Below, one piece after another: positions 51,278 to 61,148 of a stretch of 64,000 bases of DNA; position 1 is the stretch's first letter; each line of letters starts with the position of its first letter. Under the pieces are notes generated by a model. The model was not told the origin of the DNA. It worked only from the letters and a program-made list of their open reading frames with translations, and searched no databases. The stretch is from positions 1 through 64,000 of the forward strand of contig JAQZBU010000005.1 of the NCBI GenBank assembly GCA_029237735.1, written 5' to 3'. Made by a program: the position numbers and the translations under genes. The stretch comes from Ramlibacter sp. GTDB lineage: Bacteria; Pseudomonadota; Gammaproteobacteria; Burkholderiales; Burkholderiaceae_C.

Positions 51278-51430
51278 TCAGGCGTCGCGCCAAGCCCGCT
51301 CGCGCTTCTCCACGAAGGCGAGGAGACCCTCCAGGCCGTCCTCGGACTGCAGCAGATGTGCAAACGCATTGCGCTCCTCCTCCAAGGCGTCGGCCAGCTC
51401 CTGGAATCTTGGACGCCGCAGCAGGGCCGC
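51278..51430 (-). pseudogene. C-terminal remnant of enoyl-CoA hydratase/isomerase
   Basis: Only LLRRPRFQELADALEEERNAFAHLLQSEDGLEGLLAFVEKRERAWRDA* retained; no catalytic core upstream. Confidence 0.65.
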
Positions 51431-51541
51431 GCCCGCCCCGGCCGAGCCGCTTAGCCGCCACAGAAATCGCCCTCTGCCGGGTTCCGCCTGCCGCGCCGCG
51501 AGAGGGGTGTATTCCACGGTGGTGTGCCTACAGTGTTGGCA

Positions 51542-51726
51542 GCAAATTCGCGTGCGGGTGGGCTGTGACGCGCAATCAGACGAGGCGCCTGCGATGAGTG
51601 GTTTTGCGGTCGGCGCGAAGCGCTCAGTGAGTTGCGCGATGCGACCGCAAAACCGCTCATCGCAGGCTTGGTCGGCAAAGCCGACCGCCTCGTCGCGCGG
51701 CACAGCCTACCCGTACGCGAATTTGC
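51542..51726. repeat. 185-bp composite imperfect palindrome
   Basis: Outer arms 51542-51573 / 51695-51726 (29/32), inner arms 51587-51611 / 51643-51667 (24/25), gacgaggc/gcctcgtc 51579-51586 / 51688-51695, extra hairpin ggtcggc-aaa-gccgacc at 51670-51686. Confidence 0.85.
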
Positions 51727-51784
51727 CCGCGAGGAAGCGGCGTGTGAAACGGCGCAGCCCACCGCACGCGCCGGCAAGGCCCCG

Positions 51785-52645
51785 TCACCCCAAATGGGTT
51801 CGCAACAGTTTGAGGATCCTGCCTTTCACGCTTAACTGGTTGTAGCCGTCCAGCGCTTCGGTCAGGTCCAGCCAATGCCGCACGATATGCAAGTCTCGAT
51901 GGATGGCAGCGATGGACGGCTTGCCGGCCCCTTTGCGAAACGCGCTGGCCAGCGTCAGGAGCGTGTTGCCATGGCTGGCACAGGGATGTTCCGCGGCAAT
52001 CAGCTCCAGCATCATCAATGAGGTCGCGCAAGTCGACAACTTTTTGCCGGCTTCCACGCCGAACATCAATACGATCACTGCGTCGATGAATCCATCGTAC
52101 GCTTTGAATGACTTGCTGAAATTGCCCTTTACGCGCTCGAGCATTTCCTGCGCGACCTCGGGCGCGTGGCCCAGTTGTGCGAAGACGTCTCCGATTTCCG
52201 GGTAACCCAGGTCTGTTCCCCCAACGCAAAGCTCCTTTGGAAAATGGACGCCGGCATCCAGATTCTCACGGGCCAGGACAGGAACGATGAACCCGTCCTG
52301 CCTCAACTGGATTCGTGCAGGCACCCAGGAGCTTGGCCCCTCGGGGCTGCCGCACAGCCATAACCAATGGCGGCCGCGTGGAGAGTCAATGCTGTTGACG
52401 ACCCCCGTGCCCTCACTGAACTCGCTCGAGATTCGGGGTGAATCCCTGGCGCCATGCACATACGAGAGGGTTACGAAGTCGAGCGTGTTCAGCAGTTCGC
52501 CGCAGTCCAGGCCCACGAGGGGGCTTGGCCGGGGTTCGTCGTTCCAATGCATCGTTTTCCTTATAAGTGGCACATCGAACCCCGGCCGCGTTACTGCTTT
52601 CGCGCTCAATGGTGTGGCTTTATATAAGGCTTCGGCAACAGGCAT
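51785..52645 (-). CDS. Hypothetical protein without recognised domain
   Basis: 286-aa ORF; likely start at internal MHWNDEPRPSPLVGLDCGELL; non-skewed composition. Confidence 0.55.
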   Translation of the reverse strand: MPVAEALYKATPLSAKAVTRPGFDVPLIRKTMHWNDEPRPSPLVGLDCGELLNTLDFVTLSYVHGARDSPRISSEFSEGTGVVNSIDSPRGRHWLWLCGSPEGPSSWVPARIQLRQDGFIVPVLARENLDAGVHFPKELCVGGTDLGYPEIGDVFAQLGHAPEVAQEMLERVKGNFSKSFKAYDGFIDAVIVLMFGVEAGKKLSTCATSLMMLELIAAEHPCASHGNTLLTLASAFRKGAGKPSIAAIHRDLHIVRHWLDLTEALDGYNQLSVKGRILKLLRTHLG

Positions 52646-52714
52646 GCATCCACCCCTGTCAACCTTGACAGGTGCGTGAACTAGACGTAGGACGAGGCCT
52701 ACGCGGATGTTCTT

Positions 52715-53209
52715 CTACGGTCCGCGAAAGGCCTGTGCGCTGAAGCCCGCTTCGGCCCAAGCCGCGGCGCTGGCCCGCGTGAGCTTGAATGACGGCGCCA
52801 CCGGTGCCTGCGAGAGAAGCTCTCCCTCGGCGTTCATGGCGCGCAGCATCGCAGAAGGCATCTCTTCGTCGGGCTCGATGTCCAGCGTGACGGTGACGCG
52901 CTGCTCGCCGTGCGAGATGACGATCTGCTGGTGCAAGCTGGCGTGCAGCTGCTGCTCGTGCCGCCGCACGAATTCGGCTGCCGTCTTCACCAGCGTATTG
53001 AACGCCGGTGAATCGAGCGGCTTCGGGTTCTTCTTGTCCCGGCCCATGGTCCACGGCCCGACCAGCGCGGGCTCGGACTGGCCATCGGGCGTCATGGCAA
53101 CAGCCCAGCCGTCGTCGTCCTCGTTCTTGATGACCCGCGCCGTCCAGCCGTTGTCGCGCCAGAGGCGCGGCTGGGTAATCTTCCCTATGTCATGTTCCAA
53201 TTCGTTCAT
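52715..53209 (-). CDS. Conserved-type hypothetical protein
   Basis: [84 protein letters not shown]. Confidence 0.7.
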   Translation of the reverse strand: MNELEHDIGKITQPRLWRDNGWTARVIKNEDDDGWAVAMTPDGQSEPALVGPWTMGRDKKNPKPLDSPAFNTLVKTAAEFVRRHEQQLHASLHQQIVISHGEQRVTVTLDIEPDEEMPSAMLRAMNAEGELLSQAPVAPSFKLTRASAAAWAEAGFSAQAFRGP

Positions 53210-53223
53210 GCGCCTATTGTCGC

Positions 53224-53475
53224 GAAACCGAAGGAGTCACGCTTGCCGACGGCCGGGAGTTCGACAGCTCGTACAAGCGCGGGGAGCCTGCGGAGTTCCC
53301 GCTTAACCGCGTCATCCGCTGCTGGACCGAAGGCGTGCAGCTGATGAAGCCGGGAGGCAAGGCGCGGCTGACCTGCCCACCGGCCATTGCCTATGGCGAG
53401 CGCGGCGCGGGCGGCGTGATTCCTCCCAACGCCACCCTGCAATTCGAAATCGAATTGCTTTCCGTGCGGCGTTAG
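53224..53475 (+). pseudogene. C-terminal fragment of FKBP-type peptidyl-prolyl isomerase
   Basis: Frame from 53224: [83 protein letters not shown]; no native start, missed by the ORF track. Confidence 0.8.
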
Positions 53476-53860
53476 CCGCCCCCAGGATCGCTCGCTCGCA
53501 CCCGCTCGGGGCGCGAGCCGCCCACGGATCAGTAACTTTTGCGGCTGAGCTTGGGTTTTTATTCGGGTAATCCCGAGGTGGCTCCCTGATGCCAAAGCCA
53601 GCCCTGCCGTGGTTATCCCGCCGTTTCTGTACGGCTCAGTACAGAGCGCGCCGCTTTGCACGCGCTTAACAATATCAAAGTCTCGTTACGTTGTAAGCAG
53701 CAGCCCGGCAGGAATGTGGGATGTCTCCTACTACAGTCGCGACTCTTGCTGAGGTTTGCGGCTGAGTTGGCCGCTGAATAACCGCAGCTCATCTTTCAAC
53801 AGGTCCCGTGTGACGGCCATCGCCGGAGCCCGGAACCTTTTTCTGAAGTTTTGTTGAACC

Positions 53861-55195
53861 ATGAGAAGACGTGTATTCATCCAGTCCGGCTCTGCCGCTT
53901 TTGCCCTTGCTCTTGCCGGTTGTGGCGGCGGCGGAGGTGGCGACACTGGTGTATCGCCGGCAGAAGCGGCCACCGACGGGTCTGTAGTGGCGGGCAGCCC
54001 CCAGACCGCCCCTGTCGGCAGTGCGGAAGGCGCCTACCCGTTCGGCTCTCGCCTGAACCCCTACGTGGCCGGCATCCAGCCGACCAGCGCGACGCCACTC
54101 GAGATGGACACGACGATCAGGTCAGCCTACGACGCGTGGAAGGCCCGCTCCATCGTGGACGTGCCCACCGTCTCCGGCGGCAAGGCCGTGAAGTTCGGCT
54201 CATCCGCCGATTACCTCACTGTGTCGGAAGGCGCGGGATACGGCATGCTGCTTGCGGTGCTGATGGCCGGGCATGACCCGGGCGCCCGCGAGCTCTTCGA
54301 CGGTCTGTTGACCACGGTGCGTGCGCGGCCGGCCAAGGGCATGATGCAGCACTTCGGCGACCAGGCGAAATACCTCATGGACTGGCGCCTGAAGTTGGAC
54401 GGCACCTCGAGCGACTGGGACGACAAGGGCGCGAATGCCATGGACGGTGACCTCGACATCGCCATGGCGCTGCTCATGGCCCATCGGCAGTGGGGTTCCG
54501 GCCTGGGCTGGGACTATCGCCAGGAAGCCCTGAATACCATCGAGGCGCTCAAGCAGATCGACATGAAGCCCGACGGCTCAACCAAGGGCCTGCCCAGCGC
54601 CGATAACAACCGCACCTCCGATTACATGATCGGGCACTTCCGCGCCTTCGCCAAGGCAACGGGTGACTCGTTCTGGAACAAGGCGGTGGACCGCGCCTAC
54701 CAGCTCATCCACCATATCCAGTCGGTGTACGCGCCGGGCACGGGCCTGATTCCCGACTTCGTCATCAATACGCACACCGAGAACCCCGAGCCGTCGAAAG
54801 GCTACATCGGGGACGGCACAGCGACGGAGGGTTTTTTCTACGCGAATGCCCTGCGCAACCCCTGGCGCTTCGGCAGCGATTACGTGCTGTCCGGCGATTG
54901 GCGATGGAAGGACGTGAACAACAAGCTGGTGAGCTTCATCAAGGACGATTGCGGCGGCGACCCCACGCGCATTGCGCTGGGCTACCAGCTGGACGGCACG
55001 GCGACCGAGCGCAGCTATCCGCCCAGGGCAACCATAGGCTGCATGATCGGCGGCGCACTGGTCGACGGCGCCCACCAGGAGTTCCTGAACAGCCTGTGGA
55101 CGTATACGGCGAACAACCTCTCGCGGGATTATTACGACTCCGAGCTGCAACTGCTGCCGATGATCGTGGCGTCCGGCAACTGGTGGGCTCCCTGA
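53861..55195 (+). CDS. Glycoside hydrolase family 8 (endoglucanase-like) lipoprotein
   Basis: MRRRVFIQSGSAAFALALAGCGGGGG lipobox; SEGAGYGMLLAVLMAGHD; AMDGDLDIAMALLMAHRQWG. Confidence 0.9.
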   Translation: MRRRVFIQSGSAAFALALAGCGGGGGGDTGVSPAEAATDGSVVAGSPQTAPVGSAEGAYPFGSRLNPYVAGIQPTSATPLEMDTTIRSAYDAWKARSIVDVPTVSGGKAVKFGSSADYLTVSEGAGYGMLLAVLMAGHDPGARELFDGLLTTVRARPAKGMMQHFGDQAKYLMDWRLKLDGTSSDWDDKGANAMDGDLDIAMALLMAHRQWGSGLGWDYRQEALNTIEALKQIDMKPDGSTKGLPSADNNRTSDYMIGHFRAFAKATGDSFWNKAVDRAYQLIHHIQSVYAPGTGLIPDFVINTHTENPEPSKGYIGDGTATEGFFYANALRNPWRFGSDYVLSGDWRWKDVNNKLVSFIKDDCGGDPTRIALGYQLDGTATERSYPPRATIGCMIGGALVDGAHQEFLNSLWTYTANNLSRDYYDSELQLLPMIVASGNWWAP

Positions 55196-55223
55196 CGTCC
55201 TGACGCCCTGAATCGGCGCGGCC

Positions 55224-56135
55224 TCAGCCCCGCTTGCCTTCCAGCAATTTCACCAGCGCCCACAGCACCCGGTTCGCCGGCGTGGCGATCCCCAGCGCCT
55301 GGCCACGCCTGACGACCAGGCCGTTGAGGTGATCGATCTCGGTGCGCTTGCCGCGCGCCAGATCCTGGGCGGTGGATGACATCTGGGTGGGCATCGACTC
55401 GACGAGCTTCGCCACGGTGGCGTGCACATCGCCCGGCACCTCGACACCTTCGGCCTTTGCCACCGCGAGGCATTCGTTCACCACGTCTCGCATCACGTCC
55501 CTGATGCCCTCGCCCTGCACGTTCGGCCCGTACGGCCGTTGCGCGATCGCGGAAACGGCGTTGTAGGCGCAGTTGATGATGAGCTTGAGCCAGAGGGCGC
55601 CCCGCACGTTCTCCGAGATTTCCGTAGGCACGCCGGCGGCGATGAGTGCCTGCGCAGCCGCCTCGCTTGCTCGCGAAGGCTCGATCACCAGTTCACCGCG
55701 TCCGTGGTGCTTCACATGCCCGGGCCCGGCCATTTCAGTGGCGACATACACGACGGCAGCCGCTACCTGGCGAGGGGGCAGCACTGTGCGCAGACGGTCG
55801 GCGTTGTCCACGCCGTTCTGCAGGCACAGCACCAGCGCGCCCGGCGCGAGGTACGGCTTGATCTGCGCGCCGGCCGGTTCGGTGTCGGTGGATTTCACGC
55901 AGAACAGGACGAGGTCGGCGCCCTGCACTGCAGACGCATCGCCGCTCGCCCCGAGCTTCACGTGCTCGTCGAACGTCTTCGTTTCCATGCGCAGGCCGAC
56001 CTGAAGGATGGCCTCGACATGTTGGGGCCGCGCAATGAGGCTGACGTCGTGCCCCGCGCGCGCCAGCATGCCGCCGAAGTAGCAGCCGACGGCGCCCGCG
56101 CCCATGACGGCGACTTTGAGGTGTTGGGGGTTCAT
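55224..56135 (-). CDS. 2-dehydropantoate 2-reductase family
   Basis: LKVAVMGAGAVGCYFGGMLARAGHDVSLIARPQHVEAI; LKLIINCAYNAVSAI. Confidence 0.9.
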   Translation of the reverse strand: MNPQHLKVAVMGAGAVGCYFGGMLARAGHDVSLIARPQHVEAILQVGLRMETKTFDEHVKLGASGDASAVQGADLVLFCVKSTDTEPAGAQIKPYLAPGALVLCLQNGVDNADRLRTVLPPRQVAAAVVYVATEMAGPGHVKHHGRGELVIEPSRASEAAAQALIAAGVPTEISENVRGALWLKLIINCAYNAVSAIAQRPYGPNVQGEGIRDVMRDVVNECLAVAKAEGVEVPGDVHATVAKLVESMPTQMSSTAQDLARGKRTEIDHLNGLVVRRGQALGIATPANRVLWALVKLLEGKRG

Positions 56136-56193
56136 CCGGGTATTCTAGAAACCGCCGCGAATTCCTGCCCGGCGGCGCGCGCCCGTGCCCCGC

Positions 56194-56955
56194 TCAGCCG
56201 CGCCCGATGAAGGGCATCCTAGTCGCCATCACAGTGAGGTAAGGGATATTCGCGTCGAGGGGAAGGCCCGCCATGTAGGCAACAGTACGGCCCACGTGCA
56301 CCGCATCCATGGTGGGCTCCACGGCAATCGAGCCGTCGGCCTGCAGCACGCCCGTCTTCATCCGCTCCGTGCGCCCCGTGGCCGCGTTGCCCACGTCGAT
56401 CTGCCCGCACGCGATGTCGAAGGCTCGGCCTTCCAGCGAGGCCGCCTTGGTCAAGCCGGTGATCGCCGACTTGGCAGCGGCATAAGCCGCAGCATGGGGC
56501 CGCGGGGCGGTCGCGGCGATCGAGCCGTTGTTGATGATGCGTCCGCCGCGCGGCGACTGCGCCTTCATGATCCGGAAGGCCTCCTGCGTGCACAGGAATG
56601 CGCCGGTCAGGTTGATGGAGATGGCCTTGTTCCAATCGTCGAACGTCAGGTCTTCCAGCGGAACGGCCGGCGACGAGATGCCGGCGTTGTTGACCAGCAG
56701 GTCCAGCCGGCCGAAGGTTTTGGTCACACGGCTGAACAGCGACTTCACCGAGACGGGATCGCTGATGTCGGCCGTCACCGGCAGCGCCTCGGCGCCGAAG
56801 GCATTGCCCTCTTTGGCGACCAGTACCAGCGGCTCGCGGCGGCGGCCCGCCAGGACGACGGTGAAGCCATCGCGCATCAGCGCCAGCGCCACCTCGCGGC
56901 CGATGCCTGTGCCCGCGCCGGTCACGAGGGCGATGCGGCGCTCAGGCGACTGCAA
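56194..56955 (-). CDS. SDR family oxidoreductase
   Basis: [40 protein letters not shown]. Confidence 0.9.
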   Translation of the reverse strand: MQSPERRIALVTGAGTGIGREVALALMRDGFTVVLAGRRREPLVLVAKEGNAFGAEALPVTADISDPVSVKSLFSRVTKTFGRLDLLVNNAGISSPAVPLEDLTFDDWNKAISINLTGAFLCTQEAFRIMKAQSPRGGRIINNGSIAATAPRPHAAAYAAAKSAITGLTKAASLEGRAFDIACGQIDVGNAATGRTERMKTGVLQADGSIAVEPTMDAVHVGRTVAYMAGLPLDANIPYLTVMATRMPFIGRG

Positions 56956-57979
56956 CGCCGGCCTCCTGCGCGTTGCGTGCCAGCGCCATGCGGCAAGCCA
57001 GTTGGAAGGTCTGCAACATCGCTCCGGGATTTGCCATGCCCTGGCCGGTGATGTCGAAGGCGGTACCGTGCGCGGGCGTGAGGATCGGGTACGGCAGGCC
57101 GCCCTGCACCGTGATTCCGCGCCAAAAGCCCATGAGCTTCATCGCGATCTGGCCTTGGTCGTGGTACATGGTGACGACGGCGTCGTACTGTGGCTGCTCG
57201 CCCTGAACCTTCAGGAAGATGGTATCGGCGGCGAACGGGCCCTCGGCGGGAATACCTTGCGCGCGCACCGCTTCCACGGCCGGGCGAATGATGTCTATCT
57301 CCTCGCGGCCGAACGATCCGTTGTCGCCGTTGTGCGGGTTCAGTCCACACACCGCGATGCGCGGGTTGGCCACGCCGCTGCGCAGCAATTCGCGGTGGAT
57401 CAGCTCGATGCCGCGCGTCACGCCTTCGGCGGTGATCTGGTCGGCCACGTCGCGATGCGGGATGTGGGAGGTGACCCGCGAGGTCCACAGGCCGCCCAGC
57501 ACGTTGAACTCGCACACCGGGCCCGCAAAGCCGAGTTGCTCGACGAACCAATGAAGCTCGTCGCTGGTGCGCATGCCAGCCTCATGCAGGGAATGCTTGT
57601 TCAGCGGCGCGAAGACGATGGCATCGGCGGCGCCGCGCTTGACGGCATCGAGCGCCATGGACAGCGTGCCCAGGCAGTAGCGCCCGCCCTTGGCCGTCGC
57701 CACCGCGCGCTCGAAGGGTCCTTCGGTTTCGCCGCGATAGTCGACCAACACGGGCAGCCCTTGCGAAAACTCAGCCGATGACACGGAGGCCGCGATCGCA
57801 TACTCCGTTCGCAATCCGGCGATGTCCATGCCGCGGTCCAGCTCGGCCCGGTCGGCGATCAGCAGTACATCGGCCGCCCGCAGGGTTGCGGGGTCGGCCA
57901 GCAGGCGGGCTACCAGTTCGGGGCCGATGCCGGCGGGGTCTCCCAGCACCAGCGCGATGCGCGGTTTGCGTGAGTTCAC
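56942..57979 (-). CDS. PdxA-family 4-hydroxythreonine-4-phosphate dehydrogenase homologue
   Basis: [52 protein letters not shown]. Confidence 0.85.
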   Translation of the reverse strand: MNSRKPRIALVLGDPAGIGPELVARLLADPATLRAADVLLIADRAELDRGMDIAGLRTEYAIAASVSSAEFSQGLPVLVDYRGETEGPFERAVATAKGGRYCLGTLSMALDAVKRGAADAIVFAPLNKHSLHEAGMRTSDELHWFVEQLGFAGPVCEFNVLGGLWTSRVTSHIPHRDVADQITAEGVTRGIELIHRELLRSGVANPRIAVCGLNPHNGDNGSFGREEIDIIRPAVEAVRAQGIPAEGPFAADTIFLKVQGEQPQYDAVVTMYHDQGQIAMKLMGFWRGITVQGGLPYPILTPAHGTAFDITGQGMANPGAMLQTFQLACRMALARNAQEAGVAVA

Positions 57980-57992
57980 GGAGTTCTTTCGG

Positions 57993-59165
57993 TTATTTGT
58001 GCGACAAGAGGCCGCGCGCCGCCAGGTTGGCGAAGAATGCCTGCAGCCCGAATGTCCAGGGCTCGGCGCGGTCGGACGTGGTCACGGTGTTGACCAAGGT
58101 GCCGAGCATGGGGCTTGCGATGCGAACGACATCGCCCAGCTTGTGGGTAAAGCCGCTGCCCGGCTCGCCGCGATCCTGCGTCGGCGCGAATGCTGTGCCC
58201 AGGAACAGCATGAAGCCGTCCGGGTACTGGTGGTGTTTTCCAATGGTCTGTGCCACCAGGTCGAGCGGGTCGCGGCTGATCTGCGACATCGAGCTTTCGC
58301 CGCGCATCAGGAAGCCGTCGCTGCCCTTCACTTCGAGATGGACGGTGCACCGCCGCACATCCTGCAGCGAGAAGCCGGCGTCGAACAGCCGCAGAACGGG
58401 GCCGATCGCGCACGAGGCATTGTTGTCCTTGGCCTTGCCCAGCAGCAGCGCGCTGCGGCCTTCGAAATCGCGCAGGTTGACGTCGTTGCCGAGCGTCGCG
58501 CCCTTGACTTCGCCGCGGCTGTTGACGGCCAGCACAACTTCGGGCTCGGGGTTGTTCCAGGCCGAGCCGGGGTGGATGCCGATCTCGGCGCCTGCGCCGA
58601 CGGCCGAGAGCACCGGCCCCTTGGTGAACACCTCCGCATCCGGACCGATGCCCACTTCGAGGTATTGCGACCACAGGCCCTGCCGCACCAGCAACTCCTT
58701 GAGTGCCTGCGCCTTGGGAGAGCCCGGTTCGATGTTCGCGAGCGAGCCGCCCAGCAACCCGAGCACGCGGGCACGGATCGCCTCCGCCTGACTGGCATCG
58801 CCCTTGGCCTGCTCCTCGATCACGCGCTCGACCAGGCTGGCGGCAAAGGTGACGCCCGCCGCCTTGAGCACCTGCAAGTCGCAGGGCGCCAGCAGGCGCG
58901 GGCCGGTGCCGCCCTGCTGCAGGGTGTTGTGCATCAAGGCGTCGGCACTGCCGATGTAGCGACCGGACGTGGCGCGAACCAGCACTGCGGGATCGTTCAA
59001 TTCCAGCAGGCTGCTCATGGTGGGCGCGACCTCGGAGATGTCGAAAACGCCGTCTTCGCGGAATGTGACGACGGCGGGCCCAGCCGGCTGGCCGCGGCTG
59101 CCTGCGGGCACCCAGGCGCGTCCCACCAATGTTCCAGATACGCCGTCTTCAGGCAGCCACTGCAT
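57993..59165 (-). CDS. Fumarylacetoacetate hydrolase-family protein (2-keto-3-deoxy-sugar-acid type)
   Basis: GIHPGSAWNNPEPEVVLAVNSRGEVKGATLGNDVNLRDFEGRSALLLGKAKDNNASCAIGP. Confidence 0.8.
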   Translation of the reverse strand: MQWLPEDGVSGTLVGRAWVPAGSRGQPAGPAVVTFREDGVFDISEVAPTMSSLLELNDPAVLVRATSGRYIGSADALMHNTLQQGGTGPRLLAPCDLQVLKAAGVTFAASLVERVIEEQAKGDASQAEAIRARVLGLLGGSLANIEPGSPKAQALKELLVRQGLWSQYLEVGIGPDAEVFTKGPVLSAVGAGAEIGIHPGSAWNNPEPEVVLAVNSRGEVKGATLGNDVNLRDFEGRSALLLGKAKDNNASCAIGPVLRLFDAGFSLQDVRRCTVHLEVKGSDGFLMRGESSMSQISRDPLDLVAQTIGKHHQYPDGFMLFLGTAFAPTQDRGEPGSGFTHKLGDVVRIASPMLGTLVNTVTTSDRAEPWTFGLQAFFANLAARGLLSHK

Positions 59166-60147
59166 TCAATACCTCCGGGTTCACAGGTGTTTTGGGGCCG
59201 GCGCCGTGGAAGAAGCCGACCAGGTTATCAGCGGCCAGGTTCGCCATCGCGATGCGGGTGGATGCCGTCGCGCTGCCGATGTGGGGTGCCAGGACGATGT
59301 TCGAAACGGCCAGCAGTCCGGGGTGGACAGCGGGTTCGCCTTCGTACACGTCCAGCCCGGCCGCAGCGATGCGCTTGTTGCGCAACGCTGCGGCCAGTGC
59401 GGCGTCGTCGACGATGCCGCCGCGCGCGATGTTCACGAGCACCGCCGACGGTTTCATCAGCGCCAACTCCGCGGCGCCGATCGCATGGTGCGACGAGGCC
59501 GAATATGGCAGCACCAGCACCAGGTGGTCGGCCTGCTTCAGCAGCTCGTCCTTGCCGACGTAGGTAGCGCCGGTTTCGAGCTCGACGTCCGCCGCCAGCC
59601 GCGAACGGTTGTGGTAGATGACGTTCATGCCGAAGCCCAAACGCCCGCGGCGGGCAATCGCCTGGCCGATGCGGCCCATGCCCAGGATACCGAGCGTCGT
59701 GCCATGCACGTCAGCGCCCTGCAGCATGCCGTATTCCCAGCGGGTCCAGTGGCCCTCGCGCAGGTAACGCTCGCCCTCGGTGACGCGCCGGGCGGCCGCG
59801 AGCAGCAGTGCGAAGCCGAAGTCGGCCGTGGTCTCGGTCAGCACGCCCGGGGCGTTCGTGCCGAGGACGCGGTGCGCATTCATTGCCGGGATGTCGAAGT
59901 TGTTGAAGCCGACCGACATGTTGGCGACGATGCGCAGCTGCGGGCAGGCTTGCAGCAACTGCGCGTCGATGCGCTCGCCGCCGGTGGCGAACAGGCCTTC
60001 GCGCCCCTGCAGCGCGGCGATGAACTGCTCGCGCGACCAGGGCTCGTCGCCCTGGTTGGAACGCACATCGAAGTGCTGCTCCAGCCTTTCGATGGTTTCC
60101 TGCGCTATCGCACGGCAGACGAGGATGGGTGGCTTGGTCACGCCCAC
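59149..60147 (-). CDS. D-isomer-specific 2-hydroxyacid dehydrogenase
   Basis: GTTLGILGMGRIGQAIARRGRLGFGMNVIYHNRS; NIARGGIVDDAALAAAL. Confidence 0.9.
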   Translation of the reverse strand: MGVTKPPILVCRAIAQETIERLEQHFDVRSNQGDEPWSREQFIAALQGREGLFATGGERIDAQLLQACPQLRIVANMSVGFNNFDIPAMNAHRVLGTNAPGVLTETTADFGFALLLAAARRVTEGERYLREGHWTRWEYGMLQGADVHGTTLGILGMGRIGQAIARRGRLGFGMNVIYHNRSRLAADVELETGATYVGKDELLKQADHLVLVLPYSASSHHAIGAAELALMKPSAVLVNIARGGIVDDAALAAALRNKRIAAAGLDVYEGEPAVHPGLLAVSNIVLAPHIGSATASTRIAMANLAADNLVGFFHGAGPKTPVNPEVLNAVAA

Positions 60148-60149
60148 GC

Positions 60150-61109
60150 TTACTGGCTCTTCAGGCCGAGCTTGTTGATCAGGGTCTTGTAGAACGCATG
60201 GTCCTTCGCCATCACGGCGGCGAACGCATCGCCCTCGGCATAGGCGTAACCCATGTTCTGCTTATCCAGGGCGTCGCGCAGGCTCTGTTCCTGGGCGGTC
60301 TTGGCGGTGGCGGCACGCAAGACGGCTACGACGTCGGGCGGGGTTGCCTTGTTGACGGCCAGGCCGCGCCAGGTGCCGATGGAAATGTCCATGCCGCGCT
60401 CCTTGAGCGTCGGCACTTTCTCGAAGCCCTTGATGCGCTGGTCGGACATGACACCCAGGGTCTTGAGCTTTCCGCCCGCGACGTAGGTGTAGGTCTCGGC
60501 CGCGCTCACCGTGATCGCGTCCAGGTGGCCGCCGAGCAGCGCGAGGATAGCCGGCTGCGCGCCCGCGTACGGAATGTGGTTGAACTTCGCGCCGGCTTTG
60601 TCCTCGACGGCCGCGGCGGCCAGGTGCCAGGTCGAACCGTTGCCGCCGTTGCCGATCTTGAAATCGCCCTTCTTCGCCGCGGCCATGAACTCCTCCACGG
60701 AGTTCCAGGGCGCGTCGGCCCGCACCGTGATCGCCGCCGGGTCGTAGTTCAGGCGGGCGATGGGGGTGAAGTCTTCGTAGGTGATCTTGGTGTTTCCCAT
60801 GTTGGGCTGCGTCATCAGGTCAGTGGCCAGCAGCACGATCTTGTAGCCGTCGGGCTTGCCGTTGATCACGTCGGCCCAGCCGATGGCGCCGCTTGCACCC
60901 GGCTTGTTCATGACGATCATGCTCTGCGGCAGGTGCTTGGCCGCAGCCAGGGCGAAAGCGCGGCCAAGAACGTCGGTGCCGCCACCGGCCGGATAGGGAA
61001 CGATCAACTCGATCGGCTTGTTGGGAAAGGTGGACTGGGCCAGTGCGGGGGCCTGCACGGCCAGGGTGCACAGCAGGCCGGCCAGGACGCGGGTGATGTT
61101 GGACTTCAT
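60150..61109 (-). CDS. Tripartite tricarboxylate transporter substrate-binding protein (TctC/Bug)
   Basis: Signal peptide; FPNKPIELIVPYPAGGGTDVLGRAFALAAAKHLPQSMIVMNKPGASGAIG. Confidence 0.9.
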   Translation of the reverse strand: MKSNITRVLAGLLCTLAVQAPALAQSTFPNKPIELIVPYPAGGGTDVLGRAFALAAAKHLPQSMIVMNKPGASGAIGWADVINGKPDGYKIVLLATDLMTQPNMGNTKITYEDFTPIARLNYDPAAITVRADAPWNSVEEFMAAAKKGDFKIGNGGNGSTWHLAAAAVEDKAGAKFNHIPYAGAQPAILALLGGHLDAITVSAAETYTYVAGGKLKTLGVMSDQRIKGFEKVPTLKERGMDISIGTWRGLAVNKATPPDVVAVLRAATAKTAQEQSLRDALDKQNMGYAYAEGDAFAAVMAKDHAFYKTLINKLGLKSQ

Positions 61110-61148
61110 GATTTGATTTGTCTCGCTTTTGTGATGGGTGTGAAAGGA

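Noticed and set aside
57822-59567. 581-aa plus-strand ORF
   Set aside because: Antisense of the PdxA/FAH/hydroxyacid dehydrogenase genes; shadow ORF.
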